Positions 7,837 to 17,475 of a stretch of DNA of 64,000 nt are shown in pieces; within the stretch, counting starts at the first letter, position 1, and each line of letters begins with the position of its first letter. Position numbers and translations under genes: made by a program. Origin of the DNA: Halomonas maura (GTDB lineage Bacteria > Pseudomonadota > Gammaproteobacteria > Pseudomonadales > Halomonadaceae); the NCBI RefSeq assembly GCF_030409305.1, contig NZ_JAUFPQ010000017.1, positions 380,106-444,105 of the forward strand, given 5' to 3'. The notes beneath the pieces are model-generated. The model searched no databases. It worked only from the letters and a program-made list of their open reading frames with translations, and was not told the origin of the DNA.

Positions 7837-9894
7837 ATGTCGCCCTGGCTACAGGCCTACCTGACACCCAGCGGCGAGGCCGTGCGGTTCGCCATCAAGG
7901 CGACCCTGGCCATGCTGCTGGCGCTCTACGTGGCGCTGTGGTGCGACCTCGAGCGCCCCTACTGGGCGTTGATCTCGGCGGCCTTCCTGCAGATCCGCCC
8001 GATGAGCGGGATGGTGATCGAGAAGGGCCTGAGCCAGCTCACCGGCACCCTGGTCGGCTGCGGGGCCGGGGTCGCCATCATGGCGCTGTTCGCCCAGGCG
8101 CCCGTCCCGGCACTGGCGAGCCTGACGCTGTGGATCATGCTGTGCACCTACGGCAGCTCGCTGCTGCGCAACAACGCCTCCTACGGCTGCATCATGGGCG
8201 GAGTCACCGCCATGCTGATCGTGGTGATCGGCGCGAGTCAGCCCGACGGTATCTTTGCCGTCGCCGTGGCACGGCTGTCGGAACTGGCACTCGGTGCGGC
8301 GAGCGCCACCCTGGTCAGCGCCCTGCTGTGGCCCATCCGGGTCCGCGACCACCTGGCCGGCCTGGCGGACCAGGTGGTCAACGCGGCCTTCCGGCATGCC
8401 GGGAAGCGGCTGTCGGACAGCGACGACCTCGGCGCCCTGCAGGCCAGCCTGACCGGCAGCCTGGGCCCGCTCACCCAGCTCGAGACCGACAGCCAGGCCG
8501 CGCGCTACGAGGGACCCGAGGGCCCCGGGCGGATCCGTGCCAGCCACGTGCTGACCCGCCGCACGCTGCGCCTGCTGGCCACGCTGCATGCCCTCCAGCA
8601 GTTGCTGCACCACGCCGGCGACCATCTCGCCCCCGCCACCCGCCGTCTGGCCGATGACCTGGCCCGGGAATTGTGCGACGCCGCGGCAGCGACGGGGATT
8701 CCCCAGGCCCGCCGGCGCCTGCAGGCCCTGCGCCAGCGGGCCCTGGACGGCCCCGACACCGAGGTCACGCCACTGGAACACCGCGTCCGGCTGGGACTGC
8801 GCGAGACCCTGGGCCATGCACTGGTCATGCTCGATGCCCGCGAGGCGATCACCCATCCCGGCCGCAAGCGCCTGCGGGGGGCGGCCCTCGCCTGGCATCG
8901 CGACCATCTGGCCGCCGGCCTCAATGCCCTGCGCGCGGGAGGCGTCTTCCTGAGCCTGGCGGCCTTCTGGCTGGCCACGGGCTGGACGAACGGCCAGGTG
9001 GCCATGCTGATGGGCACCCTGGGCTCGGCCTTCTTCGCCAGCCGGGACGATCCCGCCGCGGTGAGCCTGATGTTCGCCAAGGGCATGCTGGCGGCGATTC
9101 CCAGCGCCTTCCTGTTCGGCCATGTGCTGCTCGCCCAGGCCAGCGGCTTCCCCATGCTGGCGATGCTCTTGCTGCCGCCGCTGTTCCTCGGCCTGCTGGG
9201 CGCGGCCTCGCCCCGCCTGATGGGCTACTGCCTGGCCTTCACCATCGGCAACATCCTGTTGACCATGCCCGGCAACGGCATGGATTTCTCCCTCGACGGC
9301 TTCCTCGACCGGGCCATCGCGGTGATGATCGGGCTGGGCGCGGTGGTCGCCGGCTTTCGCCTGATTCCCGGTGTCGGACCGCGCCTGCACAAGCGTCGGC
9401 TGGTCGCTGCCATCGTCCGTGACCTGCGCGCCCTGCCGGCCGCCCCCGTGTCCGAGGCGGAGACCCGCTTCATCGGGGGCATGGCCGACCGCCTGCTGCA
9501 GTTGGCCCGACACGACGATCTGCTGCCCGAGGACCGGCGCCACCTGTTTTCCCTGGGCCTGACCGGGCTGGATATCGGCTATGCCTGCCTGCAGCTGCGT
9601 CGGCGGCTCGATGACCTGCCGGCGGCCGGCCTGTCCCGGTCGCGGCAGGCGTTCTTCGCCGCCCTGGCGAACGCCTTCGCGGACAGCGCCCGGGGGCGTC
9701 CGCCCCGCGAGGTGCGGCGCAGCGGGGCCGCCCTGGTGGCGGCCCTCGACGACCGCCAGGCGCTGACTGCGCGTCATCGGGCGATGATCGCCGGGCTGGT
9801 GGAGCGTCTCGACCTGGCGCTGCGCCTTCAGGCCGAACGGGCGCGAACCGCTCAGTCCCCACCCGCCGCGGCCGCCTCCTCGGCGCCGACCTGA
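7837..9894 (+). CDS. FUSC-family efflux pump (AaeB-like)
   Basis: Inner-membrane transporter of 685 residues with two hydrophobic blocks: residues 15-165 (including AFLQIRPMSGMVIEKGLSQLTGTLVGC) and 370-520 (QVAMLMGTLGSAFFASRDDP). A cytoplasmic domain lies between them and another follows the second. This two-block layout is that of AaeB and related fusaric-acid resistance proteins. It starts 6 bp after the adaptor gene, completing a DUF1656-HlyD-FUSC operon. No outer-membrane factor is encoded nearby, so a shared TolC is presumed. No dedicated LysR regulator such as AaeR is adjacent, which leaves the inducer unknown. Confidence 0.92.
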   Translation: MSPWLQAYLTPSGEAVRFAIKATLAMLLALYVALWCDLERPYWALISAAFLQIRPMSGMVIEKGLSQLTGTLVGCGAGVAIMALFAQAPVPALASLTLWIMLCTYGSSLLRNNASYGCIMGGVTAMLIVVIGASQPDGIFAVAVARLSELALGAASATLVSALLWPIRVRDHLAGLADQVVNAAFRHAGKRLSDSDDLGALQASLTGSLGPLTQLETDSQAARYEGPEGPGRIRASHVLTRRTLRLLATLHALQQLLHHAGDHLAPATRRLADDLARELCDAAAATGIPQARRRLQALRQRALDGPDTEVTPLEHRVRLGLRETLGHALVMLDAREAITHPGRKRLRGAALAWHRDHLAAGLNALRAGGVFLSLAAFWLATGWTNGQVAMLMGTLGSAFFASRDDPAAVSLMFAKGMLAAIPSAFLFGHVLLAQASGFPMLAMLLLPPLFLGLLGAASPRLMGYCLAFTIGNILLTMPGNGMDFSLDGFLDRAIAVMIGLGAVVAGFRLIPGVGPRLHKRRLVAAIVRDLRALPAAPVSEAETRFIGGMADRLLQLARHDDLLPEDRRHLFSLGLTGLDIGYACLQLRRRLDDLPAAGLSRSRQAFFAALANAFADSARGRPPREVRRSGAALVAALDDRQALTARHRAMIAGLVERLDLALRLQAERARTAQSPPAAAASSAPT

Positions 9895-9948
9895 TATCCG
9901 GGCGGACAGGGACCGTACCGCCACTCATCCGCTACACGGGAGATCTTG

Positions 9949-10824
9949 ATGCTTGCCGAACTCTTCGCCGTCATGGCCCCGGTTCTCGCCGGTGCCGGCC
10001 TGGGCTTCGGCTGGGTCCGCCTCGGCCACGACTATCCCGTGGCCTTCGTCACCCGGCTGGTCTTCAACATCGGCACCCCGTCGCTGGTGCTGGCCTCGCT
10101 GGCCGATGCCCAGATCGACGCGGGCAGCTTCGGCCGAACCATGCTGGCCACGGCCCTGGTGCTGCTGTGCATGGCGGCGGCCACCGGCCTCGTGGCGCGC
10201 CTGCTGCGCCGCGACTGGCGAGTGCTGCTGGCGCCGATGATGTATCCCAACACCGGCAACATGGGCCTGCCGGTGGTGCTCTATGCCTTCGGCAGCGCCG
10301 GCTTCGTGTTCGGCATCACGGTGATGGTCACCGTGACGCTGTTCCAGTTCACCCTGGGCTCGCTGATGGCCGGTCGCGGCAACCCGCTGAAGATCCTGGC
10401 CACGACACCGACGGTCTATGCCATCCTGATCGCCCTGTCCCTGCTGCTCACCGGAGCCGACCTGCCCCGCTGGCTGGCCAACAGCGTGGAACTGATCTCC
10501 GGCTTCACGGTGCCGCTGATGCTGATCACCCTGGGGGTCTCGCTGGCCAACATCCAGGTGCGCAGCCTGCGTTCCGGGCTCGGCTTCAGCCTGCTGCGCC
10601 TGCCGCTGGCGGCCGGCATCGCCTGGGCCATCGGCAGCCTGCTCGCGCTGCCGCCCATGGGCCACGCCATCCTGGTGCTGCAGATGAGCATGCCGGTGGC
10701 GGTCTTCAACTACCTGTTCGCCCAGCGTTCCCGTCGCGAGCCTGAGTACGTGGCGAGCCTGGTGTTCTGCTCCACCCTGCTGTCGCTGCTCTACCTGCCG
10801 CTGCTTCTGGTCCTGCTGATGTAG
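9949..10824 (+). CDS. AEC-family transporter (auxin efflux carrier/malate permease type)
   Basis: Membrane protein of 291 residues with about ten helices. It has the family hallmarks near the middle, MYPNTGNMGLPVVLYAFG (the NTGNMGLP motif), and a late QMSMPVAVFNYLFA segment. AEC proteins export or exchange organic anions such as malate, malonate or auxin-like acids. An ATG with GGGAGA upstream was chosen; a TTG three bases earlier is also in frame. It lies 54 bp after the FUSC gene and may be co-transcribed. A hairpin follows directly. The substrate cannot be read from the sequence. Confidence 0.88.
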   Translation: MLAELFAVMAPVLAGAGLGFGWVRLGHDYPVAFVTRLVFNIGTPSLVLASLADAQIDAGSFGRTMLATALVLLCMAAATGLVARLLRRDWRVLLAPMMYPNTGNMGLPVVLYAFGSAGFVFGITVMVTVTLFQFTLGSLMAGRGNPLKILATTPTVYAILIALSLLLTGADLPRWLANSVELISGFTVPLMLITLGVSLANIQVRSLRSGLGFSLLRLPLAAGIAWAIGSLLALPPMGHAILVLQMSMPVAVFNYLFAQRSRREPEYVASLVFCSTLLSLLYLPLLLVLLM

Positions 10825-10829
10825 TCGGG

Positions 10830-10847
10830 CGACGCCCCGCGGCGTCG
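10830..10847 (+). terminator. Hairpin after the AEC gene
   Basis: CGACGCC and GGCGTCG pair around a CCGC loop six bases after the stop codon. No T-run follows, so termination strength is uncertain. Confidence 0.4.
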
Positions 10848-10939
10848 GGTCTCGCCAGCGCTCAGGCCGGCCCCCTCGGGATCCGGCCGACACGCGGCGC
10901 GACCGCGGCAGCGCCCGATCGGCGCTCTCGCACGGACCC

Positions 10940-10951
10940 GAACGACCGTTC
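10940..10951. promoter_or_regulatory. Inverted repeat upstream of the second betaine operon
   Basis: GAACG and CGTTC arms around AC lie about 135 bp before proV. The arms resemble half-sites reported for TetR-family BetI regulators. This is only a candidate operator. Confidence 0.25.
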
Positions 10952-11085
10952 AACAAACGCTAGGGTGTAGCGCCTCGATTCGCGTCAACGCAGGCAGACA
11001 GGCATGCTTGAGACACGCCGCATCCCGTCAACCCGCCTTCGACTCCGGCGCCAGCGCCGGGTCGAGCGCCACCAAGGCACCGCCA

Positions 11086-12287
11086 ATGAGTGACAACCGA
11101 AGCGTCAAGATTCGGGTCCGACAGCTCAGCAAGGTCTTCGGCAATCAGCCGAAGAAGGCGCTGGAACTGCGCGACCAGGGGCTCAAGCGCCCCGAGATCC
11201 TCGACAGGACCGGCCAGACACTGGGCCTGTCCGACATCAACTTCGACGTCTACGAGGGCGAGCTGCTGGTGATCATGGGGCTTTCGGGTTCGGGCAAGTC
11301 GACCCTGATCCGCTGCCTCAACCGGCTGATCGAGCCTAGCGAGGGCGAGATCGTCATCGATGGCGAGAACATCCCGAGCCTCAAGGAGAGGGAGCTGCTG
11401 GAGTGTCGCCGCCGTCACTTCTCCATGGTGTTCCAGAACTTCGCCCTCTTTCCCCATCGCACCGTGCGCCAGAATGCCGAGTTCGGCCTGGAGATTCGCG
11501 GCGTCGATCCCGCCGAGCGCCGGCAAACCGCGGCCAGTGCCCTGAAGCAGGTCGGCCTGGCGGGGTGGGAGGACGCCTATCCCAACCAGCTCTCCGGCGG
11601 GATGCAGCAGCGCGTCGGCCTGGCCCGGGCGCTGGCCAACGACGCCAGCGTGCTGCTGATGGACGAGGCCTTCTCGGCGCTCGACCCGCTGATCCGCGGC
11701 GACATGCAGCAGGAACTGCTGGAACTCCAGCACCGCATGAAGAAGACCACCGTCTTCATCACCCACGACCTCGACGAGGCCCTGAGCATCGGCGATCGCA
11801 TCGTGCTGCTCAAGGACGGCGAGGTCGTGCAGATCGGCACCCCGGAGGAGATCCTCACCCAGCCGGCCGACGACTATGTGCGGCGCTTCATCGAGGGCGT
11901 CGACAAGTCGCGGATCCTCAGGGCCGAGAGCGCCATGCGCAAGGTGCGTTCCACCGTGCGCGACACCGACGGACCGCGGACCGCGCTGCGCAAGATGCGC
12001 GACCATGGCCTCGACGCCATCTACATCCTTGATCGCGAGCGTCGCCTGATCGGCCTGATCGACGCCGACGCCGCCAGCCAGGCCCTGGAAGAGGGCAAGC
12101 AGCGGGTGACGGACGTCATGACCCAGGACTTCCGCAAGGTGGTCCGCGAGGAACCGCTGCACAACCTGTTCGCCATGTTCCACGAGAACCGTTTCCCCAT
12201 CGCGGTGGTGGACGAGAATCAGGTGCTGCAGGGTGTCGTCGTCAAGGGCGCCGTGCTCGATGAACTCGCCCAGGCAGGAGAACGCTG

Positions 12288-12288
<1 letters not shown>
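11086..12288 (+). CDS. proV: Glycine betaine ABC transporter ATPase, second system
   Basis: ATPase of 400 residues of the ProV/OpuAA family. Walker A GLSGSGKST, signature LSGGMQQR and Walker B LLMDEAFSALDP are intact; the Ala after Glu in Walker B is as in E. coli ProV. Two CBS domains fill the last 120 residues (with AIYILDRERRLIGLID and FPIAVVDENQVLQGVV), so osmotic gating through CBS is plausible. I start at the ATG for MSDNRSVKIR, where homology begins; an upstream frame adds 26 unconserved residues. The stop overlaps the proW start by one base (TGATG). The binding protein follows further downstream, giving order V-W-X on the plus strand. Confidence 0.95.
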
Positions 12289-13127
<839 letters not shown>

Positions 13128-13151
13128 GCCGACCGCGAACCACGGCCTTCG

Positions 13152-13193
13152 ACACGAAAAGGGGAGGTGCTTCGACACCTCCCCTTTTCGTGT
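13152..13193 (+). terminator. 18-bp perfect hairpin between proW and the binding protein
   Basis: Arms at 13152-13169 and 13176-13193 pair perfectly around CTTCGA. The 5' arm carries four A residues and the 3' arm four T residues, so the stem also contains a short internal T-run. It sits 24 bp after the proW stop. It may act as a partial terminator or as a 3' stabiliser that sets the ratio of permease to binding protein. Confidence 0.65.
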
Positions 13194-13407
13194 CCTCCTC
13201 CCGGCCCCATGACCGGCCGACAGCTCCCATCCGGTGGCTCCGTGATGCCCTCTCCCCATGCACGGACCATGACGGCATCCCCCGGTGCAGGGACCATGAA
13301 GGTTGACGGGGCCGGCATGCACGGAACTCCCGTTGGCGGCCCGACTTTGCATCGGGCGCCCGTGGTCGGCATCCTTTCTACCACCCTTCCCAGCAAAGGC
13401 AGTTCAG

Positions 13408-14271
13408 ATGACCCAGCATCCGATGCATCGCAGCCTCCGTCTTGCCGGCCTCGCCCTTGTCCTGGGCGCCGCCGCCACCGCCCAGGCCCAGGACAAGGGC
13501 ACCGTGCACCTCGCCTATGTCGAGTGGTCCGATGCCGTGGCCTCCACCAACGTGATGCGTGCCGTGCTGGAGCAGGCCGGCTACGAGGTGAAGCTCACCT
13601 CGCTGTCCGCCGCCGCCATGTGGCAGTCCGTGGCCACCGGGGATGCCGACGCCATGACCACCGCCTGGTTGCCGACCACCCACGCCGACTACTTCGAGCG
13701 TCTCGGCGATCAGGTCGACAACCTCGGCGCCAACCTCGAGGGCACCAAGCTCGGTCTCGTGGTCCCGGCCGATAGCGACATGAACTCCATCGCCGACCTG
13801 AACGAGCATACCGACGAGCTCAACGGCAAGATCACCGGCATCGACCCGGGCGCCGGCCTGATGAGCCTGACCGAGGAGGTCATCGACGCCTACGACCTCG
13901 ATCTCGACCTGCAGAGCGGCAGCGGCGCCACCATGACCGCGGCCCTGCAGAACGCCATCTCCAACGGCGAGCCGATCGTGGTGACCGGCTGGACGCCTCA
14001 CTGGATGTTCGCCCGCTGGGACCTCAAGTACCTGCAGGACCCCGAGAACGTCTATGGTGGCGCCGAGCAGATCGACACCGTGGTTCGCCAGGGGCTCGAG
14101 GAGGACATGCCGGAGGCCCATGCCATCCTGGATGCCTTTGCGTGGACGCCCGAGCAGATGGGCGAGGTCATGCTGATGAACCAGCAGGAAGACTCCGACC
14201 CCTACGAGAACGCCAAGCAGTGGGTCGAGGAGCACCCGGAGGTGGTCCAGGAGTGGCTGCCGGAGGCGTGA
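13408..14271 (+). CDS. Glycine betaine-binding protein, OpuAC type
   Basis: Periplasmic binding protein of 287 residues with a signal peptide ending ATAQA. It belongs to the shorter OpuAC-like class, not to the E. coli ProX class encoded at the other betaine operon: it lacks the PPGWGCE segment and instead has HLAYVEWSDAVASTNVM and WMFARWDLKYLQDPE. Tryptophans in VEWSD, MWQSV, TAWLPT and GWTPHWMF are candidates for the aromatic cage. I start at the ATG for MTQHPMHRSL, preceded at 9 bp by AAAGGC, rather than 105 bp upstream. It serves the ProV-ProW pair encoded just before it. Confidence 0.93.
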   Translation: MTQHPMHRSLRLAGLALVLGAAATAQAQDKGTVHLAYVEWSDAVASTNVMRAVLEQAGYEVKLTSLSAAAMWQSVATGDADAMTTAWLPTTHADYFERLGDQVDNLGANLEGTKLGLVVPADSDMNSIADLNEHTDELNGKITGIDPGAGLMSLTEEVIDAYDLDLDLQSGSGATMTAALQNAISNGEPIVVTGWTPHWMFARWDLKYLQDPENVYGGAEQIDTVVRQGLEEDMPEAHAILDAFAWTPEQMGEVMLMNQQEDSDPYENAKQWVEEHPEVVQEWLPEA

Positions 14272-14292
14272 TCCCCGGATCAGCGCCCGTCC

Positions 14293-14332
14293 ATGACAAG
14301 GGGAGATGCCTGACGGCATCTCCCCTTGTCAT
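14293..14332 (+). terminator. 18-bp perfect hairpin after the second betaine operon
   Basis: Arms at 14293-14310 and 14315-14332 pair perfectly around TGAC. The AAGGGGAG core is shared with the hairpin before this gene, so the binding-protein gene is bracketed by two look-alike stems. A short CATTGC follows, with no long T-run. Confidence 0.7.
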
Positions 14333-14876
14333 TGCACTCTCGTTGCCACGGCGCCGAAAGCGGGGAGGCGAGCGAGGGCAGATCAGCGCGGCAGCTAGTC
14401 GTCGGCCTTGAGCGACTCGGTCGCGGCCTCGATGCTCTCGCGCAGAGTTGCCGCGAGGTGGAATCGGTGCTCGAAGTGCACCTCTCCTCGATGAATGAGG
14501 CGGGATAACGGCACACCATCTTCCAGAGCGGGCGCCCTTTCGCTCACCCCGCCATGACAGGGGCGACCATCAACGCTGTCGGCCGGCTTCCGACGGGCAT
14601 CGCCCTTGGACAAGGCCACGCCGTACGGAGAACAGCTTTGTTATGGCCAAACGTTATTCTAAGCTAGGGTTATCAGGAAAACGTCATCTAATTACAATGC
14701 GTTATCCGAGATCGCCATGGGCCATGGCACAGCGTTGGCGAATTCCCCTCGCAGGGCTCGATGTGAGCCCGATAGGCGTCGCAAACCGTTGAAAGCGTGG
14801 CAAGCTTCCCGATCATCGAGGGGCCACACTTGTCTGATAAGACCGCCGATACCCTATACAAGAAAGGAGCGCAGGC
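14333..14876. other. Intergenic region upstream of the UspA gene
   Basis: This 544-bp stretch has no convincing gene. A 74-codon minus-strand frame (14395-14619) was considered and not accepted. The right half, about 14630-14720, is clearly more AT-rich than its surroundings and contains the candidate promoter for the downstream stress-protein gene. Confidence 0.6.
14670..14698 (+). promoter_or_regulatory. Candidate sigma-70 promoter for uspA/BCCT
   Basis: TTATCA and TACAAT are separated by 17 bp within the AT-rich part of the gap. Transcription would start near 14705, leaving an untranslated leader of about 170 nt before the UspA-family gene. Confidence 0.4.
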
Positions 14877-15302
14877 ATGTACAAGAAGATCATGGTGCCA
14901 GTCGACCTGGCGCACTTCGATGTGATCGAACCATCGCTACAGGTCGTCGCCGACCAGGCCAAGCACTATGGCGCCGAGGTCTGCTATGTGGCGGTCACCG
15001 CCACGACGCCCAGCAGCGTCGCCCATAACCCCGAGGAGTATCAGCAGAAGCTGGAGGCCTTCGCCCAGGAGCGGGCCAAGGTCCACGGCCAGCCGGTGAG
15101 CGCGCGGGTCATCACCTGCCCGGACCCCATCGCCGACCTCGACGATGTGCTGGTCGATGCCATCGACGAGGTGGGCGCCGACCTGGTGATCATGCCGACG
15201 CACCCGCCGAAGCACCTGGATGTGATCATCCCCGCCCATGGTGGCAAGGTCGCCACTCACACCAAGGCCTCGGTATTCCTGGTCCGCCCGCAGCAGGATT
15301 GA
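14877..15302 (+). CDS. Universal stress protein, UspA family
   Basis: Small cytoplasmic protein of 141 residues starting MYKKIMVPVDLAHFDV, the usual Usp beginning, with ADLVIMPTHPPKH in the middle and a C-terminal KASVFLVRP strand. The ATP-binding pattern G-x2-G-x9-G-(S/T) near the C-terminus is only partly kept (HGGKVATHTKAS). A strong AAGGAG site precedes it. It lies 42 bp before a BCCT carrier gene and is probably co-transcribed. In Halomonas elongata the Usp TeaD is encoded with the ectoine transporter TeaABC and modulates it, so a similar regulatory role on the adjacent carrier is a fair inference, not shown here. Confidence 0.9.
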   Translation: MYKKIMVPVDLAHFDVIEPSLQVVADQAKHYGAEVCYVAVTATTPSSVAHNPEEYQQKLEAFAQERAKVHGQPVSARVITCPDPIADLDDVLVDAIDEVGADLVIMPTHPPKHLDVIIPAHGGKVATHTKASVFLVRPQQD

Positions 15303-15344
15303 CGCCTACACTTCGCCCATCGACGTCATCAAGGAGAGTCTCTC

Positions 15345-17006
15345 GTGACGAACAATCACAAAGCCCCAGAGGCCGCAGCGTCTTCCGAGGGCATACCCGC
15401 CCCGGAAGGCCCGGCCAACCTCATCGACACCGATTACGTGATCGGCCAGGACAACATCACCGCCAGGGCCTTGGGGATCAATCTCGACCTGCATGGCAAG
15501 GTCTTCACCATCTCCTCGCTGGTGATCCTGTTCTTCGTGATCGTCACGCTGGCCCTGCAGGACCAGGTGGAGCCGATCTTCAATGCCATCTTCGGCTTCC
15601 TGACCGGCAATTTGTCCTGGTTCTTCCTGCTCGCGGCCAACATATTCGTGGTGTTGTCCATCGTCTTGATCTTCACCCCGCTCGGAAAGGTTCGGATCGG
15701 CGGGGCCCACGCCACCCCGGACTTCAGCTACGCTGGCTGGTTCGCCATGCTGTTCGCCGCGGGCATGGGCATCGGCCTGATGTTCTATGGCGTCTCCGAG
15801 CCGATCACGCACTTCGGCACCGCCATGGGCGGCACCACCCTGGAGGACGGGCTGCGCACCGACTGGTCGCCGCTGGGCGCCGCCGCCGGCGACCAGGAGG
15901 GCGCCATCTCGCTGGGCATGGCCGCCACCATCTTCCACTGGGGCCTGCACCCCTGGGGCATCTATGCGGTGGTGGCGCTGGCGCTGGCGCTGTTCTCCTA
16001 CAACAAGGGCCTGCCGCTGACCATGCGCTCGATCTTCTACCCCGTCCTGGGCGAGCGCGTCTGGGGCTGGCCGGGCCATATCATCGACATCCTGGCGGTG
16101 TTCGCCACCCTGTTTGGCCTGGCGACCTCGCTGGGGCTGGGCGCCTCCCAGGCCTCGGCCGGCCTGAGCTACCTGTTCGGGGTTCCCAACACCGAAGTGA
16201 CCATGGTGCTGCTGATCATGGGCATCACCGTCGTGGCACTGGGCTCGGTGGTGCTCGGCGTGGAGAAGGGGGTGCAACGCCTCTCCCAGTTCAACATGGT
16301 GCTGGCCTTCCTGCTGCTGGCCTTCGTGATCGCCGTCGGCCCGACCCTGCTGATCGCCACCGGCTTCTTCGAGAACCTGATGTCCTACCTGGTGAACCTG
16401 CCGGCGCTCTCCAATCCCTTCGGCCGTGAGGACGCCAACTTCAGCCAGGGCTGGACCGCCTTCTACTGGGCCTGGTGGATCTCCTGGTCACCCTTCGTCG
16501 GCATGTTCATCGCCCGAGTCTCCCGCGGCCGCACCGTGCGCGAGTTCCTGGTCGCCGTGCTGCTGGTGCCTTCCGTGGTCTCGGTGCTGTGGATGACCTC
16601 GTTCGGCGGCACCGCCATCGACCAGGTAGTCAACGAAGGCTTCCAGGGCGTCCAGGAGGCGGCGCTGGAGCTGCAGCTGTTCGTGATGCTCGGCCAGCTG
16701 CCGCTGACCGCGATCACCTCCTTCGTCGGCATCCTGCTGGTGATGGTGTTCTTCATCACCTCCTCGGACTCCGGATCGCTGGTGATCGACGCCATCACCG
16801 CCGGCGGCAAGGTGGATGCGCCCAAGCCCCAGCGCATCTTCTGGGCGCTCATCGAGGGCGCCGTCGCCATCGCCCTGCTGCTGGGCGGTGGCCTGACCGC
16901 CCTGCAGACGGCGGTGATCACCACCGGCCTGCCGTTCACCCTGATCCTGCTGGTGGCCTGCTACGCCATCGTCAAGGGCCTGATGAGCGAACCGAGGAGC
17001 GTCTGA
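15345..17006 (+). CDS. BCCT-family betaine/choline/carnitine transporter
   Basis: Membrane carrier of 553 residues with about twelve helices. Family marks are FAAGMGIGLMFYGVSEPITHF and the aromatic stretch WTAFYWAWWISWSPFVGMFIARVSRGRTVREF, whose tryptophans form the substrate-binding box in BetP and CaiT. The hydrophilic N-terminus is about 45 residues; the C-terminal tail after the last helix is very short, unlike the long osmosensing tail of BetT or BetP. The start is a GTG preceded by AAGGAG at a proper distance. Na+- or H+-coupled uptake of glycine betaine, choline or a related compound is expected. It adds a third osmolyte importer to this region. Confidence 0.95.
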   Translation: MTNNHKAPEAAASSEGIPAPEGPANLIDTDYVIGQDNITARALGINLDLHGKVFTISSLVILFFVIVTLALQDQVEPIFNAIFGFLTGNLSWFFLLAANIFVVLSIVLIFTPLGKVRIGGAHATPDFSYAGWFAMLFAAGMGIGLMFYGVSEPITHFGTAMGGTTLEDGLRTDWSPLGAAAGDQEGAISLGMAATIFHWGLHPWGIYAVVALALALFSYNKGLPLTMRSIFYPVLGERVWGWPGHIIDILAVFATLFGLATSLGLGASQASAGLSYLFGVPNTEVTMVLLIMGITVVALGSVVLGVEKGVQRLSQFNMVLAFLLLAFVIAVGPTLLIATGFFENLMSYLVNLPALSNPFGREDANFSQGWTAFYWAWWISWSPFVGMFIARVSRGRTVREFLVAVLLVPSVVSVLWMTSFGGTAIDQVVNEGFQGVQEAALELQLFVMLGQLPLTAITSFVGILLVMVFFITSSDSGSLVIDAITAGGKVDAPKPQRIFWALIEGAVAIALLLGGGLTALQTAVITTGLPFTLILLVACYAIVKGLMSEPRSV

Positions 17007-17036
17007 CCGACGAGCGACCGGCTCGACCCCATGCGC

Positions 17037-17060
17037 AAGGCGGCCTACGGGCCGCCTTTC
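17037..17060 (+). terminator. Terminator after the BCCT gene
   Basis: AAGGCGGCC and GGCCGCCTT form a 9-bp stem around TACG, followed by TC. It lies 31 bp after the stop codon. Confidence 0.6.
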
Positions 17061-17409
17061 GCGTTGCTGGCCTGTCGTACGTCGACGACGCCCCGGCCAT
17101 CCTGACAGCGCCGGTGTCGACGTCTCGCTACAGCGGGTGTCGTCCGGCAGCAGGAGATGTCGACGGTTCGCAACACTCGGTGTTGCCGGGCGTCGACCGG
17201 TCCGCCGTCGGTGGCCCCCGAGCCCTCCCCGGGTCGGTCAGCGGCCCCCATCTGGCAGGGCTCGCGGCGAGACCGCCGCCTCGCCATGGCGTCCTCTCTG
17301 CAGCCCGGTTTCGGCCGCCGGCTCACCGCCCCGCCCCTGAACCAAAGCCTAAGCTGTTGCCAAAAAGAGACGGTTTTCGCCCCCCTCCAGCCCTCCTTGG
17401 ATATCACGC

Positions 17410-17441
17410 TTTATCAACACACCCGTCAAGGTGCTGATAAA
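17410..17441. promoter_or_regulatory. Inverted repeat, candidate activator site
   Basis: TTTATCAACAC and GTGCTGATAAA pair at 10 of 11 positions with a 10-bp centre. The centre of the repeat lies about 60 bp before the start site predicted from the sigma-54-like promoter, so it could bind an enhancer-binding protein or another regulator of the polysaccharide operon. Confidence 0.45.
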
Positions 17442-17457
17442 CAAGGATTCTCTATGA

Positions 17458-17475
17458 TTGGCGTAATTATTGCTT
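17458..17475 (+). promoter_or_regulatory. Sigma-54 (RpoN)-type promoter of the exopolysaccharide operon
   Basis: TTGGC followed by seven bases and TTGCTT gives GG at 17460-17461 and GC at 17472-17473 with exactly 10 bp between them, the spacing required at -24/-12. Transcription would begin near 17485, leaving about 90 nt before the ugd start. Confidence 0.5.

Noticed and set aside
7849..9924. A long antisense frame over the FUSC gene.
   Set aside because: Low-complexity Gly/Gln/His-rich translation with no domain, the expected shadow of a GC-rich gene.
11008..11085. Upstream extension of the second proV by 26 codons.
   Set aside because: The added residues are Ala/Ser-rich and unlike ProV N-termini; homology begins at the later ATG.
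14395..14619. A 74-codon minus-strand frame between the second betaine operon and uspA.
   Set aside because: No recognisable family, no clear ribosome site, and Arg/Pro-rich start. It could be a gene remnant but I cannot support it.
17339..17364. GAACCA followed 15 bp later by CCAAA as a possible AlgU/RpoE promoter for the polymer operon.
   Set aside because: Both boxes match poorly, and the sigma-54-like site nearer the gene is a better candidate.
17045..17407. A 120-codon minus-strand frame upstream of ugd.
   Set aside because: Composition is typical of chance frames in GC-rich DNA, it overlaps the BCCT terminator, and it shows no domain.
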